This document shows, piece after piece, positions 38,901 through 53,900 of a stretch of DNA of 64,000 nt (its first letter is position 1; the number at the start of each line of letters is the position of its first letter). The stretch comes from Haliclystus octoradiatus. Its lineage: Eukaryota > Cnidaria > Staurozoa > Stauromedusae > Haliclystidae. Location: contig OU744451.1 of NCBI GenBank assembly GCA_916610825.1, positions 17,135,307-17,199,306 on the forward strand, read 5' to 3'. The position numbers and the translations under genes are program-made. The notes under the pieces were generated by a model. That model did not search any database. It worked only from the letters and a program-made list of their open reading frames with translations, and was not told the DNA's origin.

Positions 38901-41900
38901 AGAACTGTGTAAAAACTCAACAACAACATGTACGAGTCGAAAAAAAAATTCTATCCAAATCCTTTGTTTCAAAAAGGCAATATATACACTTTGAGATTAA
39001 CATTAGAAAGAGCGCTATATAGATTTAGTTATTATTATTATTATTATTGTAATTATTATTATTTCCCCTCATCCAATGTATCAGGACAGTTATTTTCAGC
39101 TTTATGATTATGTCTCACAGTAACTGAGTTTCAGATGAATCAATATTGATTAAGAAATGGGTTAGATATTTGATTTATAATTAAAATCTGAAATTTAATG
39201 CCAATACAATTGTCTAGCAGGCAAAACAATGTTGAATGACACCTCTTTCAAGTTGAACCAACCGTTTTTAGAAGGCTGGAATTTAGAACAGATTTGAGCG
39301 GTGCACCGACTGACATTAGCAACGTCGTTACCGGTATGCTAACAGCAATCTAACCCATGCAAGACAAGTACATTCCTCCAGATTTATAAGCTCTTGGTTA
39401 CTCAAAAAATAGACAATAAAAATTATTCAATGTCAAGGAACACACATAAGGTTCAAAAAGATTAGTTCCAAGAAATCATTTTTATAAAACAATGGAGCTA
39501 GAGCGTACAGTACTGTAGCTTCTGTGTATAAAGTGTTGCACAAAAGAAACATTTAGTAGCATATGTTTCCACTAGTTCTTTGTGTTTGGGAAATGGATGG
39601 AATGAAATGTAGCGACAAAAAACTGCAAGTAGTGATTGTTGAAAAATTTTCGCTATTGAGGAATTACATCACTCTTGTGAGGCCTCGTTTACGATATGGA
39701 TTTCTCGTTTGTTGTTAGAGAACAAATGGGTCTAAATTTGGATGGCCCACGAACAAAGAGTGATGTAATCATTAAATAATCATGTAACATTATCTCTCAT
39801 CAATTTCACTACAACAAGGATTTAGTTTCTAATTTAATGGGTCACTGATTTTTCATTAAATACAATTGGAATGAAATTCTTACGAATATCATTTCAAAAT
39901 ATGATGCGAAGATCTCAACATAATTGTTTTTCAAGAATATGTGCAATATTAAAGATAAAATAAGAGTTATATTTGAATAAATCAAGTCCCAAGTTGTTAC
40001 TTTTTGAATTTCTCAAGTTGAATTTTTTAATTACGGAGTATACAATTAAATTTGATTTTGAAAAATATTCCATCTGTCGCAGCTTGTCGCCATTTTCAAA
40101 ACACATAAAACTGTGCAGGTATAGGTCTATATCTGCACTCTTTTAGTGGTTGCCATGGAATCTCGTGCATTGTCTTGATATAACTGCTAACACGTGGTAC
40201 AAATCCACCAATCGTGACACAAGTTTTTTTCAAGTGATTATTAATATTCATTATACCATTGTCAATTCAAAAGAAATAAAATATTAATTTACAAATTATT
40301 TATATGCTAAGGGTCTAAAAACTTAATACTTTCTAATTGTCAAAACACTGCTAGAAATTAAACAATGAAAAAGAAAGGGAATTACATTTAAACATTTAAA
40401 GACATTTACATTCCCACAATAAAACTATAACTGAATCACAACATTTATTTTCAGTAGTGAGAAAATGCAGCAATAAATTTGACTGTTTAGTACATAAAAT
40501 GTTAATTATCCGTGAAAGAAATTCGACCCTCAACACTCAGAGTGACTCTATCTGTTCCCAACTCCTTTTGTAAAGTACTGATAAATAGCACATTTGTACT
40601 TGAATATGTTTTAAATTTCCTTTCTTTTTCATTGTTTAATTTCCAGCAGTATTACAACAATTAGAATGTATTAAATTTTTAGATCCTTAGCCTATAAATA
40701 ATTTGTAAATTAATATTTTATTTCTTTTGAACTGACAATGGTATGATGAATAATACCGAAAATTCTTCAACAATCACTACTTGTAGTTTTTTATCGCTAT
40801 CTTTCACTCGGAAATGTTTTACGAAGAAACTTTTGATCAATGAGATGGATTGAATTTATGTTTTTGAGATAAATCAAGTAATTCTGTCATATAATAGCAT
40901 GTGTAATTTCAAATGATTTTTAGACCTATATGGAAATGGTTTGACATTTAAGGTTATTTTTGAGAGGATTTCAGTTGCCTTATTTACATTCTGACTGTCT
41001 TTACATGACTGACGTTACAAAGAAACAACTTTTAATAGGTATGAATTGTGCAAAGTAAATCTACTATAGCAAATATTTTTATGTAAATCTTTAAAATATT
41101 ATTATACTAGCAATGTCTTACCCGTGTTGCTGGGTTAATTGTTGCTCAATTTAAACTACCTTTGACGTTTTCTGGTTGTCAAGACACACAAATAATGAAG
41201 AGCATATGAATTTTAATATCAAACAATAGAAACACGATGCAACAAAGCATATCGTAACATGGCAGTTTCAAATAGGGAAACAAAATTAATCAGTGCATGG
41301 AATTACATTTTTTTGTTACTCAAAGCACAGGAGAAATTCAGAAATATAAAACCTGTTGGGTACAACTATTTGCAATTATCCATGAGATGATATGCTATTT
41401 GATTCATTTGGTTTTGAAATAGCTGAGAAAATCATGAAAAACTGCTGCAAAACCACATACACAAAGACGAATACATTTATAGGTATAACTATATATCATG
41501 AAATAATAAATATTTTCAAATACCAAGTCGATGAGCTATAATTTTTATCTTTCAGGTTAAATTTCATCCGTTTGAGGCGAATAAACTTGCAACTGGCTCA
41601 ACTGTAAGTGAGCTATGCTAGGAATTTTATGATACCAAACACTTGCATTATTGTCTAAACCGAATGACTACTTTCAGGAACATATACACTACACCCCTGA
41701 GGAATACTGAATGAACTCCTGAACTGTTTTTTGCAGGGGCAATTTTCCATGTTAGGCAATCAGTCTTTATACATAGGTTTGGTGGTATAGTCCTTTAGAC
41801 ATTACCAGTACAAAAATGAGCACTACAGTATAGGCAAGTGACTGTTCAGGAGTTACAGAGACCTTGCAAAAAACAGTTCAGGAGTTCATGAACATTTCAT

Positions 41901-44900
41901 AAAAACAGTTCATGAACTGTCTATGAAGGTCCATGAACTGTTCATGAGCAGTTCATGGACAATTCATGAACTCCTGAACTGTATTTTTGCAGGGGAGGTG
42001 ACTATTGTGCAACATGTGATTACAACTCACAGATGTCAGAGGTGATCAAGGTTCAATTTTGACCTGGGTCCTTCAACTTCAACTTTTCCTTGCAGAACAA
42101 ATTGATCAAAACTGACAATGACAAGGTGTATTTTTTTCATAATCATATAGAAGTATGAAATTCACAATATCAAAACCTTAAAGTTAGAATGTCACCTCTG
42201 TAAAACTCAATAAACAGTTTTTAACTCACAAACATTTTCATGCACAATCATGGCCAATTAACTTTATTGGATCCATAAAAGCTTCATGAGCAATGTTCAC
42301 AAAACGTTTATGAACAGTTCATGACCAAATAATCGAACATGAATGAACCTGAAATTACTCACCTTTTCGCAAACTGTCAGCTCATTAACTACTCGTGAAA
42401 TATTTTATGAAAAATGTGACATTCCAACTTTGTGAACTTGTTTTTGCAAAGGTAATGATGAAACTCTCACGATAGTTGTTCCATATTAGGTGTCCCAAGT
42501 TGTTATAGTATATAATCTGCAAAGAGCTGTGTATGTTGTATAATTATAGGAACATAGGAATATATACAATTAGGTGGAGATTTTTTCATAATGTTTTGTA
42601 TGTTATTTACAAGTTTCTTTGTCAGCTATGTCTGACCGTGTTTTGTGGTGTTCTTTGTGTAGCAAATATGTAAGGCGTAAGAGGGACGGCACATTCCTAT
42701 AATGTGACTGTCTATACTACTACTACTAGGTGGGGATTCTACTATGCATGATAGAAATTGTACCAGATAAGTATTTCCCCAGTAGACCAAAAATTATACC
42801 AGATTGACTGTCGTAATACACTAGCACAACTCTGACAAATACACAAATCGAATGACCTCACGTTCGATAATTTGCTAGTTGCTGATTTGCTTCCTCGTAG
42901 CAACAAAATATGACAATGGCAACATGATGGCATCATCAACAATAACAATGGATTCAATCGATTAAATTACAGCGCTCGGCAGCAATGACGTACCGGATCA
43001 ATTTTTCCCTACATTCGTAGCAGAGTGGATTTTGCCCGGTTAGAGAAACCCTGGCATACTTGATTACTTTGGTATAGTGTAATCCAGATGCCTTACTCGG
43101 TACAAATATCAATACGTTCGAATGGTTACCCCGTATAGTGGAATCCCAGTCTTAATAAATTTGTTTATCTGTCTGTTTTCACTCCACAGTTATAGGATTG
43201 TGGTTTTATTAAATGTTGGTTAATTGTCTGTTGAATGCTAATTTTAGGATGGTTTGATTTCAGTATTAGATTTAACATCTATGAATGAAGCAGATGCACT
43301 CAATTTAACACTCAATACAGAATCTTCTGTGGTACGACTGTTTCACATATAATAGATATTTTTATTATAATGTGCATCAATCAATCTATTGACCAGAGAC
43401 TACATTACCAACACCAAAACCATGAAAACGCCATGAAATTTTATGCTTTCTCATGGTTTTGGTGTCCGTAGTACTAATTATAATCAGATCAACCGTGATT
43501 TCATCAATCAAACCAAAAGCAAAGCATGGAACAAAATGCATTATTATCCTATTTATGACAGTGTATTTACACACTTGTTTAATAAAATTAAAAGCTCCCC
43601 TGCGAAAAACGTTCATGAACCAGTTCATGAGCCAGTTCATGAAGTGTTCATGAACTCTTTGTGACTGTTCATGAACTGTTTGTGAACTGTTCATGAACCA
43701 ACAAAGAAATGTTCATGAACTGTTCATGAACTGTTTATGAACTCATGGATTTTTTTCGCAGGGGTTATATTGCAAATAAACGATAGTAGTCATCAACCAA
43801 CAGGTCAATATGGAAACCAAACAAAATCAAGAAATTTGATTGGTTAAATAGGGTTGACTCTTGTCAATTCTAAAATATATTGACCACTCTTTGTTTTCTA
43901 GCAATTATGGCGTAACGACACAGCAGATAACTGCATTTGGGATGCATTAATACATTAAAATTCATGTTGGAATTATATGTTCCAAAATTGGCTAAATAAA
44001 CTAAAACAGTTATTGATCTCAGTTTCGATGCATATCGACATAATGATCTCAGAGGACCTTGGTTATTTTCAGCTGATATTCACCTTGCCTTTTATCAATA
44101 ACTTTTCCAGATTCAGTTTTTATGCAAATATGTTCATCAAGATTAATTCTTGACACCATTGGCTGGTCTGCAATATGATACTGTGATTTAAAAAGAATTT
44201 GTGATTGGATCCCCTCCTGATACAATCAACACACTTCTACACAATTATATATATATATATATATTAACAGGAAAAACATTGATAACAATGATCTTTAATA
44301 GTCGAAGTTTTATATCCTTTATAAATATTTGATATAAATAAATAAATAAATAAATTTAAATGGAAATACTTTATGAATTAAATTTGAATTTTAAGATTGT
44401 GATCATGATCTGACAAAAGGTTCAGCCGTCAGGAATCCTAGAACCTTTCAACACTTTCTTCTGAATTTCTTTGTTGATGTTTGACCAGAAAATCATAAAA
44501 ATATCATTTTCTTCTGAAATTGCTCTAGCCTTCCGGAATCTACTTTTGTTGGACCCTGATTGTGATTGTGTCTCTGCATTCAGATTTGAATAAATCTCAT
44601 GTGAATTGTGATATAGACGAATGAAAATTTCATGAACATATATGGCATCAAATTGACTTGCGGCTTTTGCGCTCGGTCTTTGAATATGGTGTGTGATGCA
44701 CACTAGCTACTTGTGGCTTAAGAAACGACTTTCATTTTTCAACTTTGAGCCTAGGCAATTTTATGCTCTAAATAAGTTGATTAATATCACTAATAGTTTA
44801 TCAACATTTCTCAAATACTTCATCAAACATTTCAATAACTAGTTCATGAACTTAACTCAAAAAACGTGTTCATTTTTCTTTAATTGTTTGTTTACTTCGT

Positions 44901-47900
44901 TTCTCACTTGAGCATAATTCTACAAAGGGCATTTTTATGCCTTACGCAACAGTAGCTTTTCACATTTACACAAATTCACTGCATTTATGCTGATGCCATT
45001 TCAACATTATACATTTTAGAGTAGTATTGGATTCTTTGGACCAAAGGCGGAATATCTTTATGCAATTACACATGTTGAAACAGCACAATTTTGGGACTAC
45101 CTTGAGGTAAAATATTACAAATTATAACCATTTGCAGATACCGTAGTGATAAAATAAAAATAATGATGTTATGATGTAGATTTTATCTAATTGTATTACA
45201 TTTTTTAATCATTTTTCATACATTTATGACTGATAGTTACACAGTAAGCGTAAGTTGTTCATTTGGGGAACATAAATGAATTTACAGACATGAGAATAGC
45301 ATGTGTGCACTGACGACAAAATACCAAACCCTGGTCCACCGCACAGAATGACACTCTTACCATTACACATGGGATTGTGTTTGAATGCTTAGAGTTATTA
45401 GAGAGTTATTATCTCAATTGTATTCCACTTCTTTTCTAAAAGGGTGATCTTCTTGGATGTTTTAACGGATTTTTAAATGAAGATGCAAAGGTTAGAATTT
45501 GTTGTCTTTCTTGTCCTTCTCGTTTAGTTTGATGACTTCATCATAATATCTTTTTCACTGAACACTAATTAATCTGCATAAATCAACATTTGAGTTAAAC
45601 CTATCTATGATTCCATGCTTATTCTATCTAGTGTGGTGTAACAGTCAGTGATTATCTTGTTGACTTTGTGTATGTACCAACAACAGAGAAACTATTTCTT
45701 GTCGCTGGAAATGAAAAGTAAGCATTAACAAATTAGACATACTTACTAATGTATATCGTATATGTGTGATATATATTATTTTATATTTTGACATTGTATA
45801 ATACAGTGTAACGCGCTTATGTGCAATTCGGATAAGTAAAATTCACGCTTATCTGCAGCCTGGCTTTAAAACCCGTTAAAACAGTTTTCTGGTCAAATCC
45901 TTAGTAATAAATTTCGGATAACTGCAAATTTGGATAAATGCAATGAAAATTGTTGGCAAGTTTGACTTGCACTTAAGTGGGTTACACTGTAATCATAATT
46001 TCACTGTAGTGCCTTCTCGTTTTCTCCTCATATGCTCTCTCGTGCGCGATAAAGCTATAGGTCATAGGAAACTGTGCGCCAATTGTTTATTATTATCATA
46101 TAGCAGTAAAGCAATGCTCAATGTCATTATTTGACAAAGCTGTAGATAATTATACTGAAGTAGAGATTACACATCTGCTGACTGGAATTTAAACTTTACT
46201 GTGTTATGTGATCATCAGACAATGTTATCATCTTTGTGACGTGTACCGGTACCCAAATCATAGAACTTTAAATTACAGTATCAACATTTTTAGTCTCAAT
46301 GAAAATCAAAGACATGTAAAACCCTGAAAATGGAATATACATTCTTCATCATCTTTGGGAGCTATTTCATTTTGTATTATAACCGATTGATCCAATTAAC
46401 CTGATTGGTTCAGAGTCATGATGCCAGATCACCATATCAACACAAAGTAAACTAGGTTTGAAAATGCAATTGATCTTACAATTCGAACTTGACATCACGA
46501 ATATGAATTTCCTATTTGACCAGATTCTTTCAAAAATCATCAACCTACGAGTAAGAAATTCAAGTAAATGTTTTTAAACGCTGTGTTAGTTATTACCCCA
46601 GCGAAAAACAGTTTAGTAGTTTATTAACAGTTCCAGAAAATTTGGGTCATTTAACGTTCATGAACTGTTCATGAACTCCTGAAGTGTTTTTCGTAATGGT
46701 TTACAAAGTAATTGGGCCACAGTTTCCTATGAGCAATATTCCTTTTGGCGCAGAAGAGTCATTTCAGAAAAAAATGTGAAAATCACTCACCGGGGCAGCT
46801 TGTGAATTTCTGATGCCTTATTTTCTCCTTACCGGTATGTGCATTACGGTATGTGCACAAAAAGAGTTACTCATAGAAAACTGTGCGCCAATTACTCAAG
46901 GCAGTACTATTGCTCTATTTCTAGAGGACTGTTTTCATTTTTTTTATTTGAACATATTTCATTTCAGATAGGCTTCGATTATCAATGCGCAACAGTATGC
47001 CACAGCTACTCATAATACAATTCCCCTTGGACCATTTCATTTCATCCAGCCTAAGATGGTACTCATTTGATGTTTCAGATAAATTCAATGCTGAATTGAC
47101 CTTCGGGGGATTTCAACCGCAGTTGACAATATGTGATCAAATTTGAAGTGCAGTTGCTCTTTCATATGAGCTAATCCTACAGAGGTTTTTGTGATAAATT
47201 TCTATTATATTTTCCTTGCAGAGGACATGTAAAGATATTTAATTCAACTATTGATAGTGTGAATCATATTCAAACATTGCAAGGGGGTCATCATGGTACT
47301 GTACGCTGTTTACATTACAGTCAAGAAGTAAGTACGGTGCAGTAGTAGGCGTCAACTTGCTATATTAGTGCAACTGATAAGCTATAAAGGTCCCACTTCG
47401 AAATAAATGCATTGGCATGAATAGGCATACGTTTGATGAAAATGATGTGCAATTTCGCGTTCACATATCTTCAATTAATTGTTCATGGAATGTTCATGAA
47501 CTTATCATAAAATGTGCTTAAGAAGTTTGTGAGTTCTCTCGGTGTGGTAACCCTTATCTAACATAAAACGAATTTCATAATCAAGTTTGTTTATATTACG
47601 GAAGGTCTCTCAAATGTTGAATTAATAATTTAAAATTCAATTTAAATTCAATGTTTTTGCTTACTAAAATGTCCGAAAAACAGTTTAGGAGTTCATAAAC
47701 GTTAAATGGCCCCAGTTTTCATGAACTGTTCATGAACTCCTAAACTGTTTTTTCGCTGCTTTTTATCAGTTCATGAACAGTTCATATAAAAATCTGGGTC
47801 ATTTAATGTTCATGAACTGTTCATGAACTCCTAAACTGTTTTTTGCTGGGGGTTCTTGTAATCAGTTCATGAACAGTTCATGAAAATTGGGGCCATTTAA

Positions 47901-50900
47901 CGTCCATGAACTGTTCATGAACTGTTTTTCGCTGGGATTGCTTGTAATCAGTTCATGAACAGTTGATAAAAATTGGGGTCATTTAACGTTCATGAACTCG
48001 TAAACTGTTTTTTGCTGGGGGTGTTTGTAGTCAGTTCATGAACAGTTCATGAGCTGTTCATGAGCTGTTCATGAACTCCTAAACTGTCTTTTGCCGGGGG
48101 TGTTTTTAATCAGCTCATGAACTGTTTATATGGTTTTCATGAACGGCTCGTCATCTCATGGAGAATTTGTCAACTTTATAGATATCCACAAAATATTTTC
48201 AGCCGTCAGTGACTATGGCATCAGTGATTGCAAGAATCCACTGCCCCTACGGTTCGCATGATGGTCTTTGACACTCATCGATTCATTCTGTTGCATAAAA
48301 CTATCTTTTGCTCTTTGTTTTTGCCCTTTTTGCCACATGTGATGTCTGCATAGGGGACTTGTTTTACTGAACTTTGATTTACCCACCCGCTGTGGATAGC
48401 AATTTCCAGGTTTGCAAAATGTTGGCTTGAGAATAATTTTTGGCAATTGTTGCGTCGAACCCCCCGGGAAACACCCGGTAAGTTAACAATTTGTAGGTGT
48501 TTAAATCGGTTAATTTCTCTGTAGGGGGAGAAGCTTGCTTCGTCAAAAATGAGGCTTTAAACATTTAGCTGTGTAATGTATTGTTTTTACTAGTTTCTAT
48601 GTTTCATTTGTATTATTGATATAACTAGCAACGAGTGTAGTCCATAATGGACCTTCTATGATAAAACTTTCAGATCACTTATAATTAAACAATTGACTAA
48701 GCTGACTATCGCTGTATAATACGGAGTATGAACTCTGGAGGAGATCATGAGACACAATACGCATTGAAACGATGTAGCATTAATCAATACATCTTAATCA
48801 TTCCTTTGATAAAAGTTTAATTTATTTTACATCAATTGAGTCGATTGAAATGTATAATTTAACGTAGCTATATCTACATAGAAAAACTTTATTTTATGTG
48901 CTGAAAGGAGGCCAGAACACATTAATTATTATAATTACAAATACTTAGTCAAATTTCGAAATCTGAAACTATCCATAAAAAATCACTTCAAATCCGATCC
49001 GATCCGAAGACCTAAAATATTAATCCGAATCTGACCCGATACGATCGGATCGCGTTCGGTTCGGATTCATAAATCTTTATTGCAATATATACAACACTAA
49101 TGTGCTGTTCACAAAATAACGCCGTCAAAGTGTGGCCAGTGAAACTCGTGGCATTGCATGCGATACATTCAATATTAAATTAATTTAGCTTCAACAAGAC
49201 ACATGGTCCACTGATTTCTGTTATTAACATGATCAAACGATATCTTTTGTTAATTAAAAATGATTTACTGCTTCATATTAAATAATAATAAGAAAAATCG
49301 TTGATAAAAGGTTGCCGAATGGCGGATTTGAACTGACGACCCTGAAATTATTAAACAAGAGCATTAACCAATTAGCCACTCCGTTACTTACTCATATCAG
49401 CGCTTTAACTGACCTTATAAACAAACCTACTGCTTCGACAACGTATTATTGAACAAGGCCGACCCACGCGCGTGTATTGAATTTCAAATTATATATATGA
49501 TCTGAAAATATTATGATATGATACTATATGAGTCTATATATTTTTGATCTTTGCAATCTCAGCAAATATGCCTGTGATTTTCATGGCAGTCTATCAAAAT
49601 ACTAAGAGTTCGTTGAAAATAAAATTTTATAAGTAAAAAAAAGATCTGAAAAATTGGTCTGATAGTGGTTTTTGTTATCAAATTTTCCAGAATAATAGCA
49701 TCAACATTCTTTTAAAAGGAAATAAAATTCTATAATAATCGCTATACTAATTCGATATTGATATTATGTTACATCTTGTTTTCAATATTTCTACGCGCTA
49801 ATTATAATACATTACAGATGTCGAATGAAAGAAAAGATGATCATGAATAAATTAATTATTTTGATAGAAAAACGAAAACAACTCATTTTGCCAGATTCGT
49901 GATATGCATATTTATTCAGAATTTATTGAAACGGACGCGATGGTTTATAGAGTTGAAATGTTTAGTGCAGCTTCAAAGATATAAAATACCACAGCCGATG
50001 GTAATATTTAAATGCTCATGTTATGATGTCTGACGAAAAGGATAATTTACTATGTAGAAAATGAATCTACTTTACCATGCATTTGATCACGATATGAAAT
50101 GATCATTTTTGTCAGAATTATTTCGAATAAAAGACAATCTTTATTTTATTCTTATCGGGCGTACATTCTCTTTCGATAAAATATGGTTGTTAACTTATTA
50201 TTGATTGGTGTATTAACTCAGAGAACCCGCTATTATGTATTTAAATGTTGTTCGGAGATTATGCCGCTCGTATAGTTTTTATTTGGATCTCATTTGGAAA
50301 ATGGTAAGTAGTATTTTAATAAATATTGTTTGCTATGATCGATTATTTCATGCAACCTTTTCACCTTTTATTTTTGTAACACAAGGTTTGTTACACTCAC
50401 CCAAACTGTATTAACTATTTAAAAATGTTTTTAAATTATGTTTTTGTGCTTTTAAATTCAAAGCAAAGTTTTTGAACGCTGAAATTATTATAATTATTAT
50501 TATTTATCACAAATCATACGCTAAATTCAATTTAACTTTGTTAAATTTGATATACCTGAAATTAACTTTATTAAATGTTGATCAACGATAATAACAAGAC
50601 ACCGCTATTTTTATTCTCGAAACTGTAGTAACATACTGTGTCTTATTCGTATAGCAAGTCAACAAAATGAAATTTTAATTTTAATCGATGCCTATAATTC
50701 CTTCGTTAATTATGGAAGCAAAATCTGAAAATAAAAGCCTACAATTCCTTCCATACAATAAATGCCTGCCTGCTCAAAACCAAATGATTCATATTTTTAT
50801 ATTAAATAATAAATTATAGAAATACTTTTGTGCAATGCCTTGATTAATTCTAAACTCTATAATTTTAAACTGTAGACAGATAATCTATTCGAACTTTGAA

Positions 50901-53900
50901 TATTTTTCGAATTGATCGAACGCCAACGTCATTTTGAAAATTCTTGCCAAGTTAATTTGTTTTTATGCCCCGCGATAGATTATTCATTTCAAAACAGATT
51001 GTTTGCTCAGTGTTCTCACAAGTTATATATCAAAATAGCCTTTTTAAAAGTGAAATGTTTTGTATCTCGATTTTGGTAAAAGTAATGAACGGCATTTGGT
51101 TTCATTATTAAATTAAATTAAGACCTAAAGTCTCTTTAATTTCATAGCGTTTGTGCCGCGCTATATGTATTGCTGATATCAACACTACATGAAATAGGTC
51201 TACGTTTCTTTGATATCAAAACATATTTTGTCTGGCCTAGTTATATTGGTAATTCAATGTAACTCAGTATTTCGTATTGTTTTAATTATCATAAAACTGA
51301 TTCAGTTTTAAGTTTCACTTGTTCAAACAATTTACACGCAGCTTTTAAATTCAAAGCAAAATATTTTTGTTCTGGGGATTTCAATTTGACTTCGATTTGG
51401 CTGCCCGCTAGATTATCGACCTATGAAATTTTTCAAAATCTCTGAATTTTTTAATGCAAGGATATAAAATAAAATATCTGATGAAGTATATTATTTTAAA
51501 ACAACGTCATAGACCCATACTTTTCATACAACAAATTTGTTACTGTACACGGTTATCTCGACACAAATGTTTGCATAATTTCCCGACAACGGATTATCCG
51601 TATTATATCGCCAGTAAGACGTACATAGGTCGCGGACAGACACAGAAATATCGAAATATCGAAATATCGAAATATAGAAATATAGAAATATAGAAATATT
51701 GTGATATATAAACAGACAGTATTATTAATATAAGTAGATAGATGTGTAGATATTTCACGTGTCCCTAAATAATTAATTCAGTTAATTGAATTGTATGACA
51801 TTTGAGAGGATGATTATACAGAATCACAGGTTTATAATCCAATTTACTGAAAGTCTAATATTCTACACAAAATGCCACCTGTGCGTAACAAGCAAATTTG
51901 TATTGACCCACAGAAGGTTGTTAATACAGGTTTGCAATGTTTTCACAAATGTTTCTTTGTAATTTATCATGCTGGAAGAAAAAGGTTCTGATAACTTCTT
52001 TATGTAGTTAGTTTCTATATGTCTCCAATCTGCTAATGCTATGATGTTTTGAATATTTAGGACCAGACATTAATCACTGGTGCGGAAGATGGTATGTTAT
52101 CGTGTTGGAGTGCAGATGACACGAAAAGTGATGTCAAAACAACCAAAGGGGAATCATCGAGTATAGGGAAAATTTCAAAGGTAAATGGTACAGTCTTCTG
52201 AGTCTTGTAAATGATTACTTGACATAAATTTCATGATGTTATATGCGATAAAGAAAAATACACTTAGTAGTTGGCGCAACAGTTTCGATTTAATCTGAAA
52301 TCATCTTTAGGCAAAGAAATAGAGACAGTTGAAAAGTTTCTTGAATATTTGTATAAAATCTAATTTATTAGTCTATTGAATCTATCGGAACGGTATTATG
52401 TTGTTATACTTCTTAACAACGGTAAACAATAATTACGAGAGAGATATTTTGAAACAAGAACTAATTACGGATATTACGATACAAACACAATGAAATAACA
52501 ATCACAATCAAAAACAATTTATCAGCTGCAAAATGTTTCTTGGTACCAGGCTCTTCGGAGTTACTTGTCGATTCGTTAGTGCCAGTCCCTAGAGAAAAAA
52601 CGCGTGATAATCTTTTAAATTTACATGCTTTATCCCACCTCAGAACAATGAAACTTTTAAACTCAAAAGAGGCTTATTGAGATGATTTTAGATTATATCG
52701 AAACTGTTGCACCAATTACTTTGTTTTTTTTTATCGCATATACCATCATGAAAATGATATGGTAGTATAGAGAGTTATTAGTCATATCCTGCATTTCAAA
52801 CAAACCAGACGAAGATATAGATATTAATACCAGATAGATATTGCACAAAGACCATACTGTAGCTGGCCTGGGTCAGATATTGTTATGCATTTTATCACAT
52901 CGATTTCATGGTGTCTATCAAAGCCTGCATTACAATAAACCAATGTTGTGAGCTACTGATAACCTAATCTTTTGAAACTGTAGCAATATTGTCCCTGATG
53001 TGGGATGATGTGAGTGTAGGAGATCTAACAACGTGAGAAGGTGATCTTCGAGGCGTAATGGTGATTTGACTCCTTGTATTCATATTAAATGAAGATCTCC
53101 GACAAGATAATATAAATTGATAATAAGTAGAACAAGAAAATTATATCAGTGCTTGTCTGAGTGAATCTAATTAATATAATACTTTACATTGGCTTTTATA
53201 TGTACATAAGAGAGGTTACCTCAAAAGGAGGATGGTCTAATATCGACTATCTCATAATGAGGCTGGTTAATATTTAACAAGATATTTAATCTACTACATG
53301 AGAACAAATTTAGAAGAAAAATGTTTGCTTTACAGATATGTATAAAAACTCTAATCGTTCAACCAACACAATTAAAAATTTCACGTTCGTTTTTCGATTT
53401 ACTCCTGTGTCTCAAACTATCTTTTGTGATCGTGCAATAGTCATCTGATAATACTTTGCATGTTGTATTTTATTAATTCAGGCATCGTTCATAATTCTAA
53501 AGTGTAGGTTGTAAGAAAATGGATACGCTCTGATTGCTATCCTGCGCCATGTCATGTCACTCTTATCGCAATGATGTCTTACAACTATAATAAATTTGAC
53601 GAGTTTTTAAACTTTCTGGATTAGGAAGTAAAATCTTATGGGATTATGCATGCATTGAAGCATTCAATGGGAGTATTATGTGTATTATAGTCACTGGAAC
53701 GAGATGGATGGAGTAATTTAACTAGACTTTTGTAGTCAATAATGTGAATGTGTCATTCAGGACCGTCAAGAGCCGTAATAGCCCCGAGCTCCGTACAAAT
53801 TATAGGACCCGCGAGATTTTTTTTCTGCATTTTTTTATTTCGAATATGAGATTTTACTTGTAAAAAAATTTGTCTGGGGCCGAGGGAAATTTTAAGGGCC

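Larger units (their letters stand above)
48151..52060. other. WDR89 intron 13, large AT-rich part
   Basis: No convincing gene in nearly 4 kb. Minus-strand open frames at 48213-48564 have no recognised motif. A patch at 48960-49070 repeats ccgatccgaa and cggatcgcgttcggttcgga in both orientations, a possible decayed element. A tRNA-like segment lies at 49317-49391 and a microsatellite at 51645. Confidence 0.35.

Noticed and set aside
38705-39022. Plus-strand 105-codon frame in WDR89 intron 7
   Set aside because: It has no motif, no splice relation to WDR89 and ordinary intron base composition.
48213-48564. Two minus-strand frames with Cys and His residues
   Set aside because: The Cys/His spacing does not fit a known zinc finger and the frames are broken relative to each other.
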